This document shows, piece by piece, positions 11,691-13,649 of a DNA stretch of 13,649 nucleotides. Both the position numbers and the translations under genes were made by a program. Source of the DNA: Candidatus Nealsoniibacteriota bacterium (GTDB lineage: Bacteria > Patescibacteriota > Minisyncoccia > Minisyncoccales > MHMH01); contig JACOYG010000059.1 of NCBI GenBank assembly GCA_016181985.1, forward strand, positions 1 through 13,649. The letters run 5' to 3'. Every line of letters begins with the position of its first letter. The stretch's first letter is position 1. The notes beneath the pieces were generated by a model. That model had not been told where the DNA came from. It searched no databases and saw nothing but the letters and a program-made list of their open reading frames with translations.

Positions 11691-12959
11691 ATGGAAGAGA
11701 AATTTATTATCAACGGAGGTAAAGAGCTACATGGAGAAATTGAGGTGAGGGGAGCCAAAAATGCGGCTTTCCCGATTTTGGCCGCCACTTTGCTGACAAA
11801 AAAAGAATGTTTGATTGAAAACATGCCTTTGATCGAGGATGTTTTCAGAATGCTCGAAATTTTAAAAGGCATGGGTTCGGAGATTTCTTGGGTCGGAGAA
11901 AGAGCTGTAAAAATCAATAATTCTCAAGTTAGCCCCGATCATCTCAGGGAAGATATTATCAAACGTTTGCGCGGATCGGTGCTTTTTCAGGGGCCTTTGC
12001 TGGCCAGATTCGGCAAGGTGCAATTTCCCCAGCCCGGAGGCTGCGTTATCGGCGCCAGGCCCATAGACGCTCATTTGGACGGATTTAATCAGTTGGGGGT
12101 GGATATCCGCAGATGCGGTAAAAACTATATTCTGGAGAATAAAAATGAAAATATCGGGGGCAAGGCGATTCTCAGCGAGTTTTCGGTTACGGCCACCGAG
12201 AATCTTATGATTTTTGCCGGCTTGAATTCCGGCACGACCGTTATTAAAACGGCTGATCAAGATTATCAGGTGCAGGAACTTTCCAAGTTTTTAAGAAAAA
12301 TGGGAATCAATATTCGCGGCGTAGGCACGCATCAGCTGGCCATTGAAGGTTCTAAGAATCTAAAAGGCGCTCGTCATAAATTGATGTATGATCCGATTGA
12401 AGCGGGGACTTTCATGCTAATGGCCGCCGCCACCAAAGGAGATGTTTTAATCAAAAATGTAGAAATTGATTTCTTGGAGCTCCCTCTCAAAAAACTCAAG
12501 GATTTCGGAGTGCCGTGGAAGCTGGAGAATAAAAAGAATGTCAGAATTTTGCCGTGGAAAAAATTAGCCATTGATAAGGTACAGAGTTTGATTTATCCCG
12601 GCATCCCTTCGGATTTGCAGTCGGCTTTCGGCGTTTTAGCTACGAGGTCGCCGGGCTCTACGTTAATTCACGATCCTTTATATGAAGGCCGCTTGAAATA
12701 TCTTGAAGAATTGAATAAGATGGGGGCGGAGATTTATTTTGCCGATCCGCACCGGGCGATTATTAACGGTCCCACCCAGCTTTACGGCAGGGAATTGGAA
12801 TCGTTGGATTTGAGGGGAGGAGCGGCATTGATTATCGCCGGGCTGATCGCCAAGGGTAAAACCATCATCAATAATATTTATCAGATAGACAGGGGATACG
12901 AAAGAATCGAGGAGCGTCTTCAGAAAATTGGAGCGGATATCAAAAGGATTAAATCCTAA
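11691..12959 (+). CDS. murA: UDP-N-acetylglucosamine 1-carboxyvinyltransferase MurA
   Basis: MurA transfers enolpyruvate from PEP to UDP-GlcNAc, the first committed step of peptidoglycan synthesis in the cytoplasm. The 422-residue protein is full length. It has the substrate-binding GAKN motif (K23, N24), LRGSVLFQGPLLARFG, and the active-site loop QPGGCVIGARPIDAHLDG with the catalytic Cys (C118), which is the fosfomycin-sensitive residue in this family. Later motifs are DYQVQELSKFLRKMG, the DPIEAGTFMLMAAATKG block, PGIPSDLQSAF, and DLRGGAALIIAGL near the end. The start at 11691 is set by the promoter just upstream. It is followed by an AT-rich repeat region and mreB, which fits a wall and shape cluster. 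Confidence 0.97.
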   Translation: MEEKFIINGGKELHGEIEVRGAKNAAFPILAATLLTKKECLIENMPLIEDVFRMLEILKGMGSEISWVGERAVKINNSQVSPDHLREDIIKRLRGSVLFQGPLLARFGKVQFPQPGGCVIGARPIDAHLDGFNQLGVDIRRCGKNYILENKNENIGGKAILSEFSVTATENLMIFAGLNSGTTVIKTADQDYQVQELSKFLRKMGINIRGVGTHQLAIEGSKNLKGARHKLMYDPIEAGTFMLMAAATKGDVLIKNVEIDFLELPLKKLKDFGVPWKLENKKNVRILPWKKLAIDKVQSLIYPGIPSDLQSAFGVLATRSPGSTLIHDPLYEGRLKYLEELNKMGAEIYFADPHRAIINGPTQLYGRELESLDLRGGAALIIAGLIAKGKTIINNIYQIDRGYERIEERLQKIGADIKRIKS

Positions 12960-12978
12960 GCACGAAATCCTAAGCACG
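12951..12978. repeat. 14-bp tandem duplication at the murA stop
   Basis: The unit aaatcctaagcacg occurs twice in direct tandem (12951-12964, 12965-12978), with a further cacgaaa-like remnant. The first copy contains the last codon and stop of murA. Confidence 0.85.
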
Positions 12979-12982
12979 AAAC

Positions 12983-13067
12983 AATATCTAAATTCTAAAT
13001 CCCAAAAATTAAACCGGTTTAGAATTTTGAATTTTAATTATTGTAATTTGTTTAGAATTTCGATATT
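12983..13067. repeat. AT-rich palindromic intergenic element between murA and mreB
   Basis: aatatctaaattctaaa (12983-12999) is complementary to 13051-13067 at 16 of 17 positions. The interior is built of aattct/agaatt-like words and has a perfect 12-bp palindrome, taaaccggttta (13010-13021). It may act as a terminator-like structure for murA, though no clear GC stem and T-tract is present. The word composition resembles intergenic repeats I recall from other Patescibacteria genomes. Confidence 0.6.
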
Positions 13068-13089
13068 CGAATTTCATATTTAAACTACC

Positions 13090-13649
13090 ATGTTTACAAG
13101 AAAAATTGGCATAGACCTCGGCACATGCAATTCGTTAGTATTCGTCCCTAAGAAGGGCGTGATTTTGCAGGAACCTTCGGTTGTGGCTGTTTCCCTTGAT
13201 GAAAACAGGATTTTAGCCGTTGGCCAGGCCGCAAAAGAAATGACCGGCCGCACTCCCGACAATATAAGAATATACAGGCCGTTAAAAGACGGCGTGATTG
13301 CCGATTTCAGGGTCACTCAAGCGATGATTGCATACTTTATTCAGAAAACCATGGGCCGTTTTAAGTTTTTGAAGCCGGAATTGATGATTGCGGTTCCTGC
13401 CGGCATTACCTCCACGGAAAGAAGGGCGGTGATAGAAGCGGCAATGAATGCAGGCGCTAAAGAAGCTTTCGTGGCAAAGGAGCCAATTCTGGCCGCTATC
13501 GGCGCCGGCATCCCGATTAACGCATGTTCGGGGCACTTGATTGTTGATATCGGCGGCGGCACGGCCGAAGTGGCGGTAATTTCGCTGGGCGGAATTGTTA
13601 CCTGCAGTTCCGTAAGAATGGCCGGAGATAAAATGAATCTGGCTATTTC
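13090..13649 (+). CDS. mreB: Rod-shape determining protein MreB (3' partial)
   Basis: MreB is the actin-like ATPase that guides lateral wall synthesis. About 186 residues are visible before the window ends. The phosphate-1 motif is present (KIGIDLGTCNSLVFV, residues 5-19), followed by EPSVVAVS, RPLKDGVIADF, the connecting region PAGITSTERRAVIEAAMNAGAKEAFVAKEPILAAIG, and the phosphate-2 motif VDIGGGTAEVAVI (about 152-164). The N-terminus MFTRKIGIDLG fits MreB better than DnaK. There is no Shine-Dalgarno site; an AT-rich stretch with catattt lies just upstream. In many bacteria mreC, mreD and penicillin-binding genes follow; that lies outside the window. Confidence 0.96.
   Translation, partial: MFTRKIGIDLGTCNSLVFVPKKGVILQEPSVVAVSLDENRILAVGQAAKEMTGRTPDNIRIYRPLKDGVIADFRVTQAMIAYFIQKTMGRFKFLKPELMIAVPAGITSTERRAVIEAAMNAGAKEAFVAKEPILAAIGAGIPINACSGHLIVDIGGGTAEVAVISLGGIVTCSSVRMAGDKMNLAI

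Overview
The window looks like a chromosomal segment of a Patescibacteria (Candidate Phyla Radiation, probably Parcubacteria-like) genome. This is inferred from gene content and style, not from a search. The signs are reduced versions of universal proteins (an alanyl-tRNA synthetase of about 547 residues without its beta-barrel and C-Ala domain, RpoA without its C-terminal domain, a 115-residue L13), promoters sitting directly on start codons with almost no Shine-Dalgarno sites, envelope proteins of PEGA and baseplate-J-like type, and many small palindromic repeats, some inside genes. UGA behaves as a normal stop, which argues against the Gracilibacteria/Absconditabacteria code.

Layout. Positions 1-602 hold the end of mnmA (tRNA 2-thiolation), closed by a strong palindromic terminator. 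Then come alaS (697-2340) and a membrane-anchored baseplate-J-like protein (2374-3624). From 3659 to 7424 there is a compact translation/transcription operon in the usual bacterial order: infA-rpmJ-rpsM-rpsK-rpsD-rpoA-rplQ-rplM-rpsI, with a likely promoter at 3617-3645. A GC-rich structured element (7431-7567) follows. Next are a 4Fe-4S PD-(D/E)XK nuclease (7597-8298) and an AAG/MPG-type 3-methyladenine DNA glycosylase (8321-8832) whose frame is broken near 8756. A PEGA-domain membrane protein (9576-8821, minus strand) converges on it. A divergent Nudix gene (9703-10158), a Y1 REP-associated transposase (10258-10932) with its own palindromes, and a small two-gene unit (11097-11546) follow. The window closes with murA (11691-12959) and the start of mreB (13090 to the edge), both cell-wall and shape genes.

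Together, most of the window is housekeeping: translation (alaS, mnmA, nine operon genes) and envelope or shape (murA, mreB, PEGA and baseplate-J-like proteins). The accessory part is about 7430-11550.

The most interesting signal is a set of palindromic repeats. One family with a GAGTC-GACTC core surrounds the transposase and also sits in frame inside its coding sequence as exactly nine codons. A different 56-bp palindrome is inserted in frame in mnmA. A 42-bp palindrome occurs twice, 7.6 kb apart, in opposite orientation. A short hairpin is encoded within the PEGA gene. Other points are the glycosylase frameshift located at the U-tract of the opposing gene's terminator, and two adjacent small genes, including a 31-residue membrane peptide, that carry strong ribosome binding sites unlike the other genes.
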